Source of the DNA: PFJX01 sp031426735
GTDB lineage: Bacteria; Pseudomonadota; Gammaproteobacteria; Burkholderiales; Thiobacillaceae
NCBI GenBank assembly: GCA_031426735.1
Contig: JASJPK010000076.1
Span: 13,890 to 77,889, forward strand
Reading direction: 5' to 3'
DNA: 64,000 nt
The notes beneath the pieces were generated by a model. It did not search any database, was not told where the DNA came from, and was given only the letters and a program-made list of their open reading frames with translations. Shown one piece after another: positions 31,151 to 41,800 of this stretch. Numbering within the stretch: position 1 is the stretch's first letter; each line of letters begins with the position of its first letter. A program made the position numbers and the translations under genes.

Positions 31151-32356
31151 CTAGCGGTACAACAAGATGTTCTCGCGTTGTTCGCGCCAGGCGATTTCGT
31201 CCGGGCCCGCCAGCGTATCCAGGTCGGCCGCGGTCGATTCAGCGTCATCGACCCACCTCCGCAGGCCTTCGCCGCCGTTGATCAGGTCGATGGCGAGGCG
31301 GTCGTGTTCGTATTCGTAGGCAAAGTCGCGCCAGAGCGGGTAGTCCGTTTGCAATAAGCGGATGGCCTTGAACGCCAGCGCCTGCACGCGCCAGGGTTTG
31401 AACGCGGCGTGATCGTAGCTGCCGTCTTCGACGTGAATCTGGATGCCGGCGCAGAGTTTGCCGGCGTGTTTGTGGAAGGTCGGTTCGAACCAGCATTCGC
31501 GCAGGATGCAGCCGTGCAGCCAATCGGGGGCGAGTTGCCGCATCTGGGCGATGATCTGGCGCGGCTCGATGTCGGGTGCGCCGAACAGTTCCAGCGGCCG
31601 CGTCGTGCCGCGTCCTTCCGACAGCGTCGTGCCTTCCAGCATCACGGTGCCGGCGTAGCAGCGCGCCATGGACAGGTTGGGCGCGTTCGGGCTGGGGTTG
31701 ATCCAGCTCCGTTCACCCAGCGGCCAGCCGAAGCCGGGCGCGGCATCCGGCTGCCAGCCTTGCATCGCGATGACCTGGTAATCGACATCCAGCTGTAGCG
31801 CGCGCACGAACCAGTGGCCCATTTCGCCCAGCGTCAGGCCGTGCCGCATCGGCATCGCGCCGGCGCCGACGAAGCTCTCCCAGCCGGGCCGCAGGGTCAG
31901 GCCTTCGACCGGCCGACCGGCCGGATTCGGACGGTCGAGCACGATGACGGTCTTGCCAAAACGCGCAGCTTCTTCCAGCACATAGCGCAAGGTGGTGATG
32001 AAGGTGTAAATGCGGCAGCCGAGGTCTTGCAGATCGACCAGCAACACGTCGAAGCAGTCCATCATCGCCGGCGTCGGGCGGCGCACTGCGCCGTACAGGC
32101 TGAACACCGGGATGCCCAGTTGCGGGTCGCGGAAGTCGGGCGACTCCATCATGTTGTCCTGCTTGTCGCCGCGCAGGCCGTGTTGCGGGCCGAAAGCGGC
32201 GCTGAGCTTGATCTCCGGCAGCGCGGCGAGCGCGTCGAGCGCATGCGTCAGGTCGGCGGTGACCGAGGCGGGATGCGCCAGCAGCGCGACGCGGCGACCG
32301 GCCAGTGGGCGGCGCAGCTCGGGTTCGGTCAGCAGGCGGTCGAGTCCGAATTTCAT
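31151..32356 (-). CDS. DUF1343 family, NamZ-like exo-N-acetylmuramidase
   Basis: A 401-residue protein with the DUF1343 motifs: RVALLAHPASVTADLTHALD, FGPQHGLRGDKQDNM, SLYGAVRRPTPAMM, DVLLVDLQDLGCRIYTFITT, LDRPNPAGRPVEG and LSEGRGTTRPLELFGAP. NamZ of Bacillus, from this family, removes MurNAc from the end of peptidoglycan fragments, so a role in cell-wall recycling is likely. No signal peptide is visible at the ATG (32356), so it would be cytoplasmic here. Its ATG overlaps the DOMON-like gene stop (ATGA). Confidence 0.88.
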   Translation of the reverse strand: MKFGLDRLLTEPELRRPLAGRRVALLAHPASVTADLTHALDALAALPEIKLSAAFGPQHGLRGDKQDNMMESPDFRDPQLGIPVFSLYGAVRRPTPAMMDCFDVLLVDLQDLGCRIYTFITTLRYVLEEAARFGKTVIVLDRPNPAGRPVEGLTLRPGWESFVGAGAMPMRHGLTLGEMGHWFVRALQLDVDYQVIAMQGWQPDAAPGFGWPLGERSWINPSPNAPNLSMARCYAGTVMLEGTTLSEGRGTTRPLELFGAPDIEPRQIIAQMRQLAPDWLHGCILRECWFEPTFHKHAGKLCAGIQIHVEDGSYDHAAFKPWRVQALAFKAIRLLQTDYPLWRDFAYEYEHDRLAIDLINGGEGLRRWVDDAESTAADLDTLAGPDEIAWREQRENILLYR

Positions 32357-32889
32357 GGCAGGGCAAGTTCCAGGGTAAAGGTGTCGGGATGATGGAAGTC
32401 GGCTTTGCCGGCGGCATGCTGCAAGGCCCAATAGCCGATGCTGTCGTCGACGCCTTCCACCACGGCGGTCAGGCCGAGTTGTAAACGCGCGCCGGGCGGC
32501 AGGTCTTGCGGCGGGATCGTCGCCTGCAGCGTCAGGCAGCCGGGTTCGCTCCAACATGCGATGTCCGGCGCGATGGCCGGCTCCAGCAAGCCGCCGGCGC
32601 GATAGTCGGTGAAGGCGTAGGCCTGCCAAAGACCTGCCGGCGAGAAGTTGAATTCGCGATAGGCCGGCGATTCCTCCGCGCGGATGAAGGCTTCGAAGCA
32701 GGTGTGCCGCCAGAGGCCGTCGGCGCGTGCGGCGACTTCATGCGCAGGGATGCGGAGGCCATTCAGATCGCCGCTCAGCGTGTAACTCAAGCGAAGCGCG
32801 CCGCTTGCGAGGACGGCGATATCCACCTGGATCGAGTCGACGCAATTCGGGCGGGTTGCGGGATGCGGTTGCAGTCTTCGGCTATGCAT
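32353..32889 (-). CDS. DOMON-like domain protein
   Basis: A 178-residue protein beginning MHSRRLQPHPATRPN, beta-rich, matching the proteobacterial DOMON-like family (LSYTLSGDLNGLRIP, LWRHTCFEAFI, YREFNFSPAGLWQAYAFTDYR). Such domains bind sugar or heme-like ligands; no ligand residue can be assigned. The ATG at 32889 overlaps the end of the GGDEF-EAL gene by 8 nt, and its stop overlaps the start of the DUF1343 gene, so the three genes are coupled. Confidence 0.82.
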   Translation of the reverse strand: MHSRRLQPHPATRPNCVDSIQVDIAVLASGALRLSYTLSGDLNGLRIPAHEVAARADGLWRHTCFEAFIRAEESPAYREFNFSPAGLWQAYAFTDYRAGGLLEPAIAPDIACWSEPGCLTLQATIPPQDLPPGARLQLGLTAVVEGVDDSIGYWALQHAAGKADFHHPDTFTLELALP

Positions 32890-35305
32890 CGTGGCGGAAC
32901 ATGCGGACGACTTCACCGGCCGGCATGGCCTTGCCGATCAACCAGCCCTGGCCGACGTCGCAGCCCATTTGCAGCAGCGCTTGCCGTTGCGCTTCGGTTT
33001 CCATGCCTTCGCCGACGGTGGTCAGGTTCAGGTTGCGGGCCAGGCCGACGACGGCGCTGGCGATGGCCTGGGCGTTGGCTTCGTCGGGCAGGCCCTGGAC
33101 GAAGCTGCGGTCGAGTTTGAGGGTGTTGATCGGCAGGCGGCGCAGCGCGGCGAGCGAAAAGAAGCCGGTGCCGAAATCGTCGATGGCAAGGCCGATGCCA
33201 TATTCGCGCAGGGCTTCCATGGCCTGGTCGCCGCTGTCCAGTTCGTGCATCAAGGTGTTCTCGCTGATTTCCAGATGCAGGAACGAGGCGTCCAGGCCAC
33301 TGGCCGCCAGGGCCGCGTCGACCTGTTCGACGATGGCGCCGGCAAGTTGGCGTCCGGCGATGTTGACCGCGATATGTTCCAACCCGAGCCCGGCGGCAAG
33401 CCAGTCCGCCATTTGCTTGCAGGCGCGGCTCAGCACCCAGGCGCCGAGCGGGACGATCAGGCCGCATTCCTCGGCGGTGGCGAGAAACTCGTCCGGCGCG
33501 AGCAGGCCCAGTTCGGGGTGATGCCAGCGCAGCAGGGCTTCGACGCCGATCACCTCGCCGCTGCACAGGCAGATTTGCGGTTGATAGAACAGTTCGAATT
33601 CGCCGAGCTGCAGGGCGCGGCGCAGGCTGCTTTCCAGACGCACCCGGTTCATCGCGGCCTCGGTCAGCGCCGGCGTGTAGAACTGGAAGTTGCCGCGGCC
33701 GAGATCCTTGGCGCGATAAAGGGCGGCATCGGCGTGGCTGAGCAGATCCTCGGCATCCTTGCCGTCATCGGGAAACAGGCTGACGCCCAGGCTGGCGCCG
33801 ACGAAGAATTCGTTGCCGTCGATGACAAATGCCGTGCGGCAGGCATCGAGCAGTTTCTCGGCGACGACGGCGGCGTGCTCGGTGCTGTCGAGTTCGGCGG
33901 CGAGGACGACAAATTCGTCGCCGCCCAGGCGCGCGACGGTGTCTTCGCCGCGCACCGCGGCTTTCAGGCGCGCCGAAGCCTGTTGCAGCAGCAGATCGCC
34001 GACGGCATGGCCGTGGCTGTCGTTGACGTTCTTGAAGTAATCCAGGTCGAGGAAAAACAGGGCGAGCCGAGAGTTGTCGCGGCGCGCGTGGGCGATGGCC
34101 TGGGTGAGCCGTTCGCCGAGTTGCAGACGGTTGGCCAGGCCGGTCAGCGCATCGTGGCTGGCCAGATGGCGCAGGCTGGCCTGGCTGTCGCGCAGGTTGC
34201 GGTTGGCGAATTCCAGATCGCGCGTGCGCGCCGCGACGCGTTCGTCCAGTTCGGCCTTGGCGGCGCTCAGGGCCTGGCGTTGCTGTTGCCGTTCCAGCGC
34301 GATGGCGGTCATCACCAGCAAGGTGGAAGCGGCGACGATCAGGTAAGTCAGCAGCAGCCAGAAGCGTTGCTGCGGCTCGCCCAGCGCGAACGGGCCGCTG
34401 CCCTGCGTGGTGCCGAGCACCGCCAGTACGGCGATCAGCAGCATGGCCAGGGTGCCGCCGCAATGGCCGAAACGGATCGCTGCCCAGATCATCAACGGGA
34501 AGGCCAGATAGCTGATCGGATCGTGCCGGTTCGCGTCCAGTTGCCAGCCCAGGAACACCACGCCGCCCAGCGTCAGCGTGGCCGCCAGAATCAGGCCCAG
34601 CTCAAGGCCGCGCGAGCCGATCCGCAACGGCGTGCGCCAGTCGCCGCTACGCGGATCGAAGGCCATCAATACCGGTGCGACCACCAGCGCGCCGGCGACG
34701 TTGGCCAGCCACCAGGTGATCAGCGTCGAGCCGGCCTGATGCGGGGGCAGGCCGGTAAATGCGGCCAGGCTCAGCGTGCCGAGGCCGGCGGAAAACAGCG
34801 GGCCGACCAACGCGGCCAGCACGATGAAGGCCACTGTGCCGCGCAAGCTGCCGAGCGGTTCGGCATAGCCGGCGCGGCGGTAGCCGAAGCGACGGTACAA
34901 GCCGACCCCGAGCACCGCTTCCAGCGCTGCGCCCGCGGCGATCAGCGTGAGCGCGGCTAAGGTGGCCAGGTCGCCTCCGGTCGTGGCCAGTCCGGCGGCA
35001 AGCGCACCCAGGAACAGGCCCGGCCAGACCCGCGTGCCATAGCGGATCGCCAGCGCCAGACTGATGCCGGTCGCCGGCCAGACGGCGGAACCGATGCCTT
35101 GTATCGTCGCCCATTCGTATCCCACCAGGGCGGCGGCGAAATAGCCCAGCGCGGCCAGCGCCCAGATCGGCAACTGCTGTTGCAGCCGGATGAAAAGCGC
35201 GTGCAGGCCGGTTGGCGGGGAGGAGAGTTCGGTAATGTGTTGCAACTGCGCGGATGCCTGATTACGGCCCGACAGGTCGGGCGCGGCTGAAGTCGAGACC
35301 GGCAA
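32882..35305 (-). CDS. MASE1-GGDEF-EAL cyclic-di-GMP signalling protein
   Basis: An 807-residue inner membrane protein. Residues about 45-340 form a MASE1-like sensor with eight to ten membrane segments (GIGSAVWPATGISLALAIRY). A short coiled coil leads to a GGDEF domain with intact GGDEF motif (ARLGGDEFVVLAAEL) and then an EAL domain with EALLR, the NxE..N and DDFGTGFFSL motifs. Both diguanylate cyclase and phosphodiesterase activities are possible. Downstream genes overlap it, tying c-di-GMP signalling to cell-wall or sugar proteins. Confidence 0.93.
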   Translation of the reverse strand: MPVSTSAAPDLSGRNQASAQLQHITELSSPPTGLHALFIRLQQQLPIWALAALGYFAAALVGYEWATIQGIGSAVWPATGISLALAIRYGTRVWPGLFLGALAAGLATTGGDLATLAALTLIAAGAALEAVLGVGLYRRFGYRRAGYAEPLGSLRGTVAFIVLAALVGPLFSAGLGTLSLAAFTGLPPHQAGSTLITWWLANVAGALVVAPVLMAFDPRSGDWRTPLRIGSRGLELGLILAATLTLGGVVFLGWQLDANRHDPISYLAFPLMIWAAIRFGHCGGTLAMLLIAVLAVLGTTQGSGPFALGEPQQRFWLLLTYLIVAASTLLVMTAIALERQQQRQALSAAKAELDERVAARTRDLEFANRNLRDSQASLRHLASHDALTGLANRLQLGERLTQAIAHARRDNSRLALFFLDLDYFKNVNDSHGHAVGDLLLQQASARLKAAVRGEDTVARLGGDEFVVLAAELDSTEHAAVVAEKLLDACRTAFVIDGNEFFVGASLGVSLFPDDGKDAEDLLSHADAALYRAKDLGRGNFQFYTPALTEAAMNRVRLESSLRRALQLGEFELFYQPQICLCSGEVIGVEALLRWHHPELGLLAPDEFLATAEECGLIVPLGAWVLSRACKQMADWLAAGLGLEHIAVNIAGRQLAGAIVEQVDAALAASGLDASFLHLEISENTLMHELDSGDQAMEALREYGIGLAIDDFGTGFFSLAALRRLPINTLKLDRSFVQGLPDEANAQAIASAVVGLARNLNLTTVGEGMETEAQRQALLQMGCDVGQGWLIGKAMPAGEVVRMFRHDA

Positions 35306-35339
35306 GCTTATCCGTTCGCATGCCGCCTTGCGAGACTCA

Positions 35340-36683
35340 TCAATCGTCGGGATTTGCCCCGCGCGGCAAGGTCAGTGTGGCGCGTAATCCGCCTTCAGGA
35401 CGGTTGCTCAGGCTAACGTTGCCGCCGTGGGCGCGGGCCAGGTTGCGGGCGACCGCCAAACCCAGGCCGGTTCCGCCAGTGGCCCGGTTGCGCGAGGATT
35501 CGCCACGGCGAAAGGGTTCGAACATCTGTTCCAGTTCGCTTTCGGGGATGCCGGGGCCGTTATCGTCGATATGCAGTTTCAGCGTTTCCGCGCTGTCTTC
35601 CAGCGTGATCAGAACCCTGCCGTTTGCGCCTTTTCCGTAACGCACGGCGTTGTCGAGCAGGTTGGCGAGGCAGCGTCGCAGTGCTTGCGGCCGTGCAAGC
35701 AGTGGCCGGCTGGCTGCTCCATAGACTTCAACGAAGGCATTAACGGTTTTCATATCGTCGCGCAGTGTTGAAACCAGCGCGTTGATATCCAGCAACACAC
35801 CATTTTCCTGGCGCGACTCGCCGCGCAGGAAATCAAGCGTGGCGGCGATCATGTTTTCCATTTCTTCCAGGTCGCGCAGGAATTTCTCGCGTTGGCCGGC
35901 ATCCGCCAGCATCTCCGCGCGCAATTTGAGGCGGGTGATCGGGGATTTCAGGTCATGCGAGATCGCCGCAAGGATGCGCAGGCGATCATGTAGATAACTG
36001 GCCAGACGGCTTTGCATGGTGTTGAACGCATGCGCGGCCTGACGCACTTCGCGCGGGCCGGTTTCAGCCAGCGGCGCGCCGGAAAGGTCGCGGCCCAGTA
36101 CATCGGCGGCGCGCGCGAGGCGTTGCAGAGGCAGCACCGCCCAGCGCATGGCCAGCAAGGTGATCACGGCGATGACCAGGAAATAACCGGTCAGCAGGGG
36201 CAGATGCCGGCTGGGGGCGAGCGCGCTTTCTTCCGGGTAATGGTGCGACGCAATCAGCCGCTGACCATCGCTCAGGCTCATCGAAATCTGAATGGCGGCC
36301 GGCAATCCGTCGCGGATGATTTCCGCGTCTCCAGTCACCAGAACCCGTCGCTCCGATCCCAGCACTTCGCGCAGGCGATCCTGCAAATGGTGCAGCGGGC
36401 CAGGTTCTGTTTCCTGACCTGGCGCAGATGCCAGCGTGAAAGTGATGTGCGTCGAATTCAGCACGTGCAACAAGGCCATCCGTTCGCCCGGCGGCGTGTG
36501 TTCCAGTTTGTGCGCTACAAAGCTCAGGCGCTGCCCCAACGGGCCTGCGATCAAGTGGGATACCACGCGCTCCCTCTCTTCCTGGTAGAGCCGTTCCGAC
36601 ACCCCCTGCGCGGCGAGCAGCGCGATCAGCAACACAGCGACCACCCGCAGATAGATGGAATCGAAACGTTTCATGCCGGTCAT
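35340..36683 (-). CDS. Sensor histidine kinase (EnvZ/QseC-like)
   Basis: A 447-residue kinase: first membrane helix at about 10-28, periplasmic domain to about 162, second helix at about 163-182, HAMP, HisKA with His243 (ISHDLKSPITRL), and HATPase_c with N, G1 and G2 boxes (LANLLDNAVRYG, IDDNGPGIPE, GGTGLGLAVARN). It overlaps its response regulator gene by 4 nt. It is divergent from an RND metal-efflux operon, so metal or envelope stress is its likely signal (inference). Confidence 0.93.
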   Translation of the reverse strand: MTGMKRFDSIYLRVVAVLLIALLAAQGVSERLYQEERERVVSHLIAGPLGQRLSFVAHKLEHTPPGERMALLHVLNSTHITFTLASAPGQETEPGPLHHLQDRLREVLGSERRVLVTGDAEIIRDGLPAAIQISMSLSDGQRLIASHHYPEESALAPSRHLPLLTGYFLVIAVITLLAMRWAVLPLQRLARAADVLGRDLSGAPLAETGPREVRQAAHAFNTMQSRLASYLHDRLRILAAISHDLKSPITRLKLRAEMLADAGQREKFLRDLEEMENMIAATLDFLRGESRQENGVLLDINALVSTLRDDMKTVNAFVEVYGAASRPLLARPQALRRCLANLLDNAVRYGKGANGRVLITLEDSAETLKLHIDDNGPGIPESELEQMFEPFRRGESSRNRATGGTGLGLAVARNLARAHGGNVSLSNRPEGGLRATLTLPRGANPDD

Positions 36684-37396
36684 GCTTTTTTCACCTCGAC
36701 GGCCAGTACGTAGCCTTCGTTGCGCACCGTCTTGATCAAGCGCGGCTCGCGCGCGTCGTCGTCGAGCTTGCGGCGCAGGCGGCCGATCTGCACGTCGATG
36801 GCGCGGTCAAATGGCGACGCTTCGCGGCCTTGGGTGAACTCCAGCAACTGGTCGCGCGACAGCACCCGGTTCGGGCGTTCGACCAGCACGCGCAGAATTT
36901 TGAATTCCACGCCTGATAAATCCACGACTACGCCAGCCGGCGAGCGCAGTTGCCGGCTTTGCATGTCGAGTGTCCAACCCGCGAAGCGGACGCTGTGCAC
37001 ATCTTCGGCCGCAAGGTTTTCCGGCAGGCTGCCGGCGCGGCGCAGGATGCTCTTGATGCGGGCGAGCAATTCACGCGGGTTGAACGGCTTGGGCAGATAG
37101 TCGTCGGCGCCCATTTCCAGACCGACGATACGGTCGATCTCGTCGCCGCGCGCGGTCAACATGAGGATAGGAATCCGGCTCTGCGCACGGAGTCGGCGGC
37201 ACAGGGAAAGACCGTCTTCGCCGGGCAACATGATGTCCAGAATAACCAGATCGAACGGGGCCGCAGCCATCGCCTTCTGCATTTCCCGCCCCTCTGCCAC
37301 AGCGGTGATGCGATACCCGGCTTGACCGAGATAGTCGCGCAGCAGGTCGCGCAACTCGGGGTCGTCGTCCACCAGCAGGAGATGTTCTTGTTTCAT
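36680..37396 (-). CDS. OmpR/PhoB-family response regulator
   Basis: A 238-residue regulator: receiver domain with phospho-acceptor Asp54 (VILDIMLPG) and Lys in PKPFNPRELLAR, and a C-terminal winged helix (FDRAIDVQIGRLRRKLDDD ... IKTVRNEGYVLAVEV). The ATG at 37396 is used; a long upstream frame is spurious. It is first in the operon with its kinase and faces the RND efflux genes across a 312-bp region. Confidence 0.95.
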   Translation of the reverse strand: MKQEHLLLVDDDPELRDLLRDYLGQAGYRITAVAEGREMQKAMAAAPFDLVILDIMLPGEDGLSLCRRLRAQSRIPILMLTARGDEIDRIVGLEMGADDYLPKPFNPRELLARIKSILRRAGSLPENLAAEDVHSVRFAGWTLDMQSRQLRSPAGVVVDLSGVEFKILRVLVERPNRVLSRDQLLEFTQGREASPFDRAIDVQIGRLRRKLDDDAREPRLIKTVRNEGYVLAVEVKKA

Positions 37397-37708
37397 GGTT
37401 CGGTTCGACTCTTGAATGAGGTGATTATTTTCGCGTTCAAACACCGGTCCCGAAGCAATTTGTAAATCCATGTAACAAACGGCCGGTCTGTCGAAGCAGC
37501 TTACAAAACAACGCTTTCGCGTAACGCGACAGTTACAGCTGTCTGCTCGAATGGGGTTGTCGCAAACAGTGATGAAGCCAGGGGGCGATACGCAGTTCCA
37601 GGCTTTGCCTCGAGCGTGAGAAATCCGTGGCCTGAACGCTGTCTGGATGCCTTCACCCTGACCCAACCCGCTTTTTCTGTTCTTTCCATCCATTTCTCGA
37701 TAAATCCC
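37397..37708. promoter_or_regulatory. Divergent region with TGTAA direct repeats, candidate operator of the response regulator
   Basis: Two TGTAA repeats at 37461-37465 and 37471-37475, one helical turn (10 bp) apart, fit the tandem half-site style of OmpR/PhoB regulators. Farther on, GTAAC and GTTAC occur around CGTAACGCGACAGTTACAG as an inverted pair. No exact -35/-10 was identified. Otherwise no gene is apparent in this 312-bp stretch. Confidence 0.45.
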
Positions 37709-38809
37709 ATGCGCTTGAGTGTCTTGCTGTTGTTGTTTTCCATCGGCGTTCACGCTGCTCCCATCAAACTCACACCGATTCAGATCAAATCGCTCGGTGT
37801 CGCATCCGCTCCGCTGACCCGGCATGGCGGCAGCCAGTCGCCCGACATGCCGGCGACGGTGGCGATACCCGATGGCCAGACCCGTGTGCTGGCTGCGCCG
37901 CTGGCTGGAGTTGTGCTGGCGACGTTGGCGGCGGAAGGCGAGCCGGTCAAGCGCGGGCAAGCGCTGGCGCGGCTGTCCAGCCCGGACTTGATCGGGCTGC
38001 AGGGCGGTCTGGCGCAGGCCGCCTCCGCGCTGAGTCTGGCGCAGGACAGTGCGCGGCGCGATGAGGGTTTGCTGCGCGAGGGCATCATCGCCGAGTCGCG
38101 TGCGCGCGCCAGTACGGCGGCACTGATGCAGGCCAGGGCGGCTTTGAACGCGCAACGCGCCACGTTGCGGGCATGGGGGGTGAGCAATGTCGCCATCGCC
38201 CGTGCCGAGCATGGCGAAGGATTCGCCAGCGAAATCACGCTGACCGCGCCGATCGCCGGTGTCGTGATTTCCCGCCAGGCGACGCTGGGCAGTCGCGTCG
38301 AAGCAGCAACGGCGCTGTATACCATCGCCAGTTTGAATCCACTCTGGCTGGAGATCGACGCTCCCGCCGACGTGGCCGAGCGGGTCAAGGTCGGCATGAA
38401 GGTGGTGCTTCCCGGCCGCCAGGTTCAGGGTTCGGTGCTGCGCGTGTTGCCGGGCGCCGGCGCGGCGCAGACCGTGCGCATCCGTGCGCGTCTGGATCAG
38501 GCGAACGCCGGCGCTAAGGTCGGAACGGAGGTCGCCTTGCGCGTCGGCCAGAGCGTGTCGGCGCGCATCGAAGGTCTCGGTGGCAGTCAGTCGTGGCGCG
38601 TGCCGGTGCAGGCGGTGGCGCGCGAAGCGGGCAAGAGTTATGTCTTCGTGCGCCGTGCCGACGGTTTCGAGGCACGTCTAGTCACGCTGCTGTCGCAGTC
38701 CGCCGGCACGGTGTCGCTGGCCGGGGATTTCAAGGATGGCGAATTGGTCGCGGTGGCCGGCATTGCTGCGTTGAAGTCGGCCTGGCTGGGAGCGGCCGAT
38801 GCTCAATAA
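37709..38809 (+). CDS. RND efflux periplasmic adaptor (CzcB/CusB-like)
   Basis: A 366-residue secreted adaptor (signal peptide MRLSVLLLLFSIGVHA) with lipoyl-like halves (GVVLATLAAEGEPVKRGQALARLSSPDL and EITLTAPIAGVVISRQATLGSRV), an alpha-hairpin between them, and beta-barrel plus membrane-proximal domains. It joins the inner membrane pump to the outer membrane channel. ATG 37709 gives the signal peptide; upstream codons in the same frame look non-coding. It overlaps the pump gene by 11 nt. Confidence 0.92.
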   Translation: MRLSVLLLLFSIGVHAAPIKLTPIQIKSLGVASAPLTRHGGSQSPDMPATVAIPDGQTRVLAAPLAGVVLATLAAEGEPVKRGQALARLSSPDLIGLQGGLAQAASALSLAQDSARRDEGLLREGIIAESRARASTAALMQARAALNAQRATLRAWGVSNVAIARAEHGEGFASEITLTAPIAGVVISRQATLGSRVEAATALYTIASLNPLWLEIDAPADVAERVKVGMKVVLPGRQVQGSVLRVLPGAGAAQTVRIRARLDQANAGAKVGTEVALRVGQSVSARIEGLGGSQSWRVPVQAVAREAGKSYVFVRRADGFEARLVTLLSQSAGTVSLAGDFKDGELVAVAGIAALKSAWLGAADAQ

Positions 38810-41800
38810 GCTCGCCGAGTTCGCGCTCACGCAGCGACTGCTCACGCTGCTGTTCACGCTCATATTGGTGGTGGCGGGGGTGCAGGCGTGGATTCAGATT
38901 CCCGTCGACGCCTTTCCCGATGTCTCCACTTCGCAGGTCAAGCTGATCCTGAAGGCGCCCGGCATGACGCCGGAGGAAGTGGAGGCGCGCATTGTGGCGC
39001 CGATCGAAACGGAGATGCTGGGCATCCCGAAGCAGCGTTTGCTGCGCTCGGTGGCGAAATACGCGCTGTCCGACATCACCATCGACTTCGAGGACGGCAC
39101 CGATATTTACTGGGCGCGGCAGCAGGTGGCGGAACGCTTGAGCGCGGCGATGGGCGATCTGCCGGCCGGGGTTTCCGGTGGGCTGGCGCCGATCACTACG
39201 CCGTTGTCGGAAATGTTCATGTTCACCGTGGATGGCCCGTTGCCGCTTGACGAACGGCGCGCCCTGCTCGACTGGGTGATCCGTCCGCAGCTGCGCACCC
39301 TGACCGGGGTGGCCGACGTCAACGCGCTGGGCGGTTTGGTGCGCACGTTCGAAGTCGCGCCGGACAACGCCGCGATGAGCGCCCGCGGCGTCACGCTGGC
39401 TGAATTGATGAAGGCGCTGGAATCGAATCTGAAGAACGACGGCGCCGGCCGTCTGGCCGAGGGCGACGAAGTCTGGGTGGTGCGCATCGAGGGCGCGGTG
39501 AAGTCGCTCGACGATCTCGCCGCCATCGTGGTGAAACGGGTCGCCGGCGTACCGGTGCGGGTGGCGGACATCGCCCAGGTGCGTATGTCCAGCCTGACCC
39601 GCTACGGCGGCGTCACCCAGAACGGCAAGGGCGAGACGGTGGAAGGCCTGGTGCTGGGCCTCAAGGGCGCCAATGCCCAGCAGGTGGTGGCGCTGGTGAA
39701 AAAGCGGTTGAAGGACATCGCGCCGATGCTGCCCAGGGATGTCACGGTGAATGTCTTTTACGACCGTTCCAGTCTGGTCGAGCGCGCCGTCGGCACCGTC
39801 TCGCAGGCGCTGATGGAGGCCGTGGTGCTGGTGCTGCTGCTGCTGTTCCTGTTTCTCGGCAATGTGCGCGCTGCGCTTACTGTCGCGGTGGTATTGCCGC
39901 TATCGGCGCTGGCAGCGTTCTGGCTGATGCGCCGCTTCGGTCTTTCCGCCAATCTGATGAGTCTGGGCGGCCTCGCCATCGCCATCGGCCTGTTGGTGGA
40001 CGCGGCGGTAGTGGTGGTGGAAAACATCGTCACCAGACTTTCACATCCAGGGCTGGCGAACGCCGGCGGCGCGCCCAAGTTGCACGCGGTCTACCGCGCC
40101 GTACGCGAGGTTTCCGCGCCGACCGCCGCCGGAGTACTGATCATCCTGATTGTGTTTTTGCCTCTGCTCAGCCTGGAAGGGCTGGAAGGCAAGCTGTTCA
40201 TTCCGGTGGCGTTGACCATCGTGTTCGCCCTCGGCGCGGCGCTGTTGCTGTCGCTGACCGTGGTGCCGGTCCTGGGGGCCTGGCTGATCAAGGAAGGCGC
40301 GCACGCGGAGCCCTGGCTGATGCGACAACTGGAACGCGCCTACCGGCCGTTGCTGGATTGGGCGCTGGGGCATTTCCGCCTGGTCATGATCGGGGCCGTC
40401 GGCCTGCTGCTGACCGCGGTGGCGGTCTATCCGTTCATCGGCAAGTCGTTCATGCCGACGCTGGACGAGGGCGATCTGTTGATTCAACTGGAGAAACTGC
40501 CTTCGATCGGCCTGGAAGCCAGTCTGGACATCGATACCCGGGTGCAACAGGCGCTGCTGGCGCGGGTGCCGGAAGTGAAGGGCGTGGTAGCGCGTGCCGG
40601 CTCCGATGAACTGGGTCTCGATCCGATGGGCCTCAATCAGACCGATAGTTTTCTCGTGCTGAAACCGAAGGAAGCCTGGCGCAAGCCGGACAAGGATTGG
40701 CTGATGCAGGAAATCCGTGCGGTGATGGCGGATTTTCCCGGCGTCGCCTACGGTTTCACCCAGCCGATCGACATGCGTGTCTCGGAAATGCTCACTGGCA
40801 GCCGCGGCGATCTGGCGGTGAAGGTGTTCGGCACGGATCTGTACACGCTGAACCGGCTGGCTGGTGAAATAGAGGCGCTGTTGGTCGGGATTCCCGGCGC
40901 GCAGGACGTGTTTTCCGTGAAAAACGACGGCGTGCAGTATTTCCGCGTCGAGATCGACCGTCTGGCGCTGGGTCGTTATGGCCTCACGGCGGACGAAGTT
41001 TCCGATTTCCTGAAAGCGCATCTGGAAGGCGTCAAGCTTGGCGTGGTGCAGGAGGGCGCGCGCCGCACGCCGTTGCTGTTGCGTGCCGGTGAGAACGTGC
41101 GCGCCTCGCCGGCCATGTTCGAGCGTCTGCGGATTCCCACCGGAGACGGTCTCGCCATTCCGCTGAATGAAGTGGCGCGTTTGATGCGCAGCGATGGCCC
41201 GGTGGCGGTGAACCGGGAAAACGGTGCGCGCTACGTGGTGATCCAGAGCAACGTCGCCGAGCGGGATCTGGTCGGCTTCGTCGAGGATGTGAAGCGCGCG
41301 GTGGCTGCCAGGATCAAATTGCCGCAAGGCTACAGCGTGATCTATGGCGGCCAGTTCGAGAACCAGCAGCGTGCAGCCTTGCGTCTTGCTGTGGTCGTGC
41401 CGGTGTCGCTGGGGCTGATCTTTCTGCTTCTGTTCGCAACCTTCCGCTCCCTGCGCCAGGCTGCGCTGATCATGGCCAACGCGCCTTTCGCCCTGGTCGG
41501 CGGCGTCCTGGCGCTGGGTATCACCGGTGAGTATCTGTCGGTGCCGGCATCGGTCGGTTTCATCGCCCTGCTCGGCATTGCGGTGCTGAATGGCGTCGTG
41601 CTGGTGTCCTATTTCAACCAATTGCGCGACCAGGGCATGGCGGCGGCCGAAGTGGTGCGCGAAGGTTCCCTGCGCCGTCTGCGCCCGGTCATGATGACCG
41701 CCAGCATCACCGCCTTCGGCCTGTTGCCGCTGCTCACCGCCAGCGGGCCGGGTTCGGAAATCCAGAAGCCGCTGGCCATCGTGGTCATGGGCGGCCTGTT

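Noticed and set aside
40041..41621. 526-codon antisense frame in the RND pump gene
   Set aside because: His/Gln/Arg-rich low-complexity translation, no signal or domain, fully inside a well supported gene.
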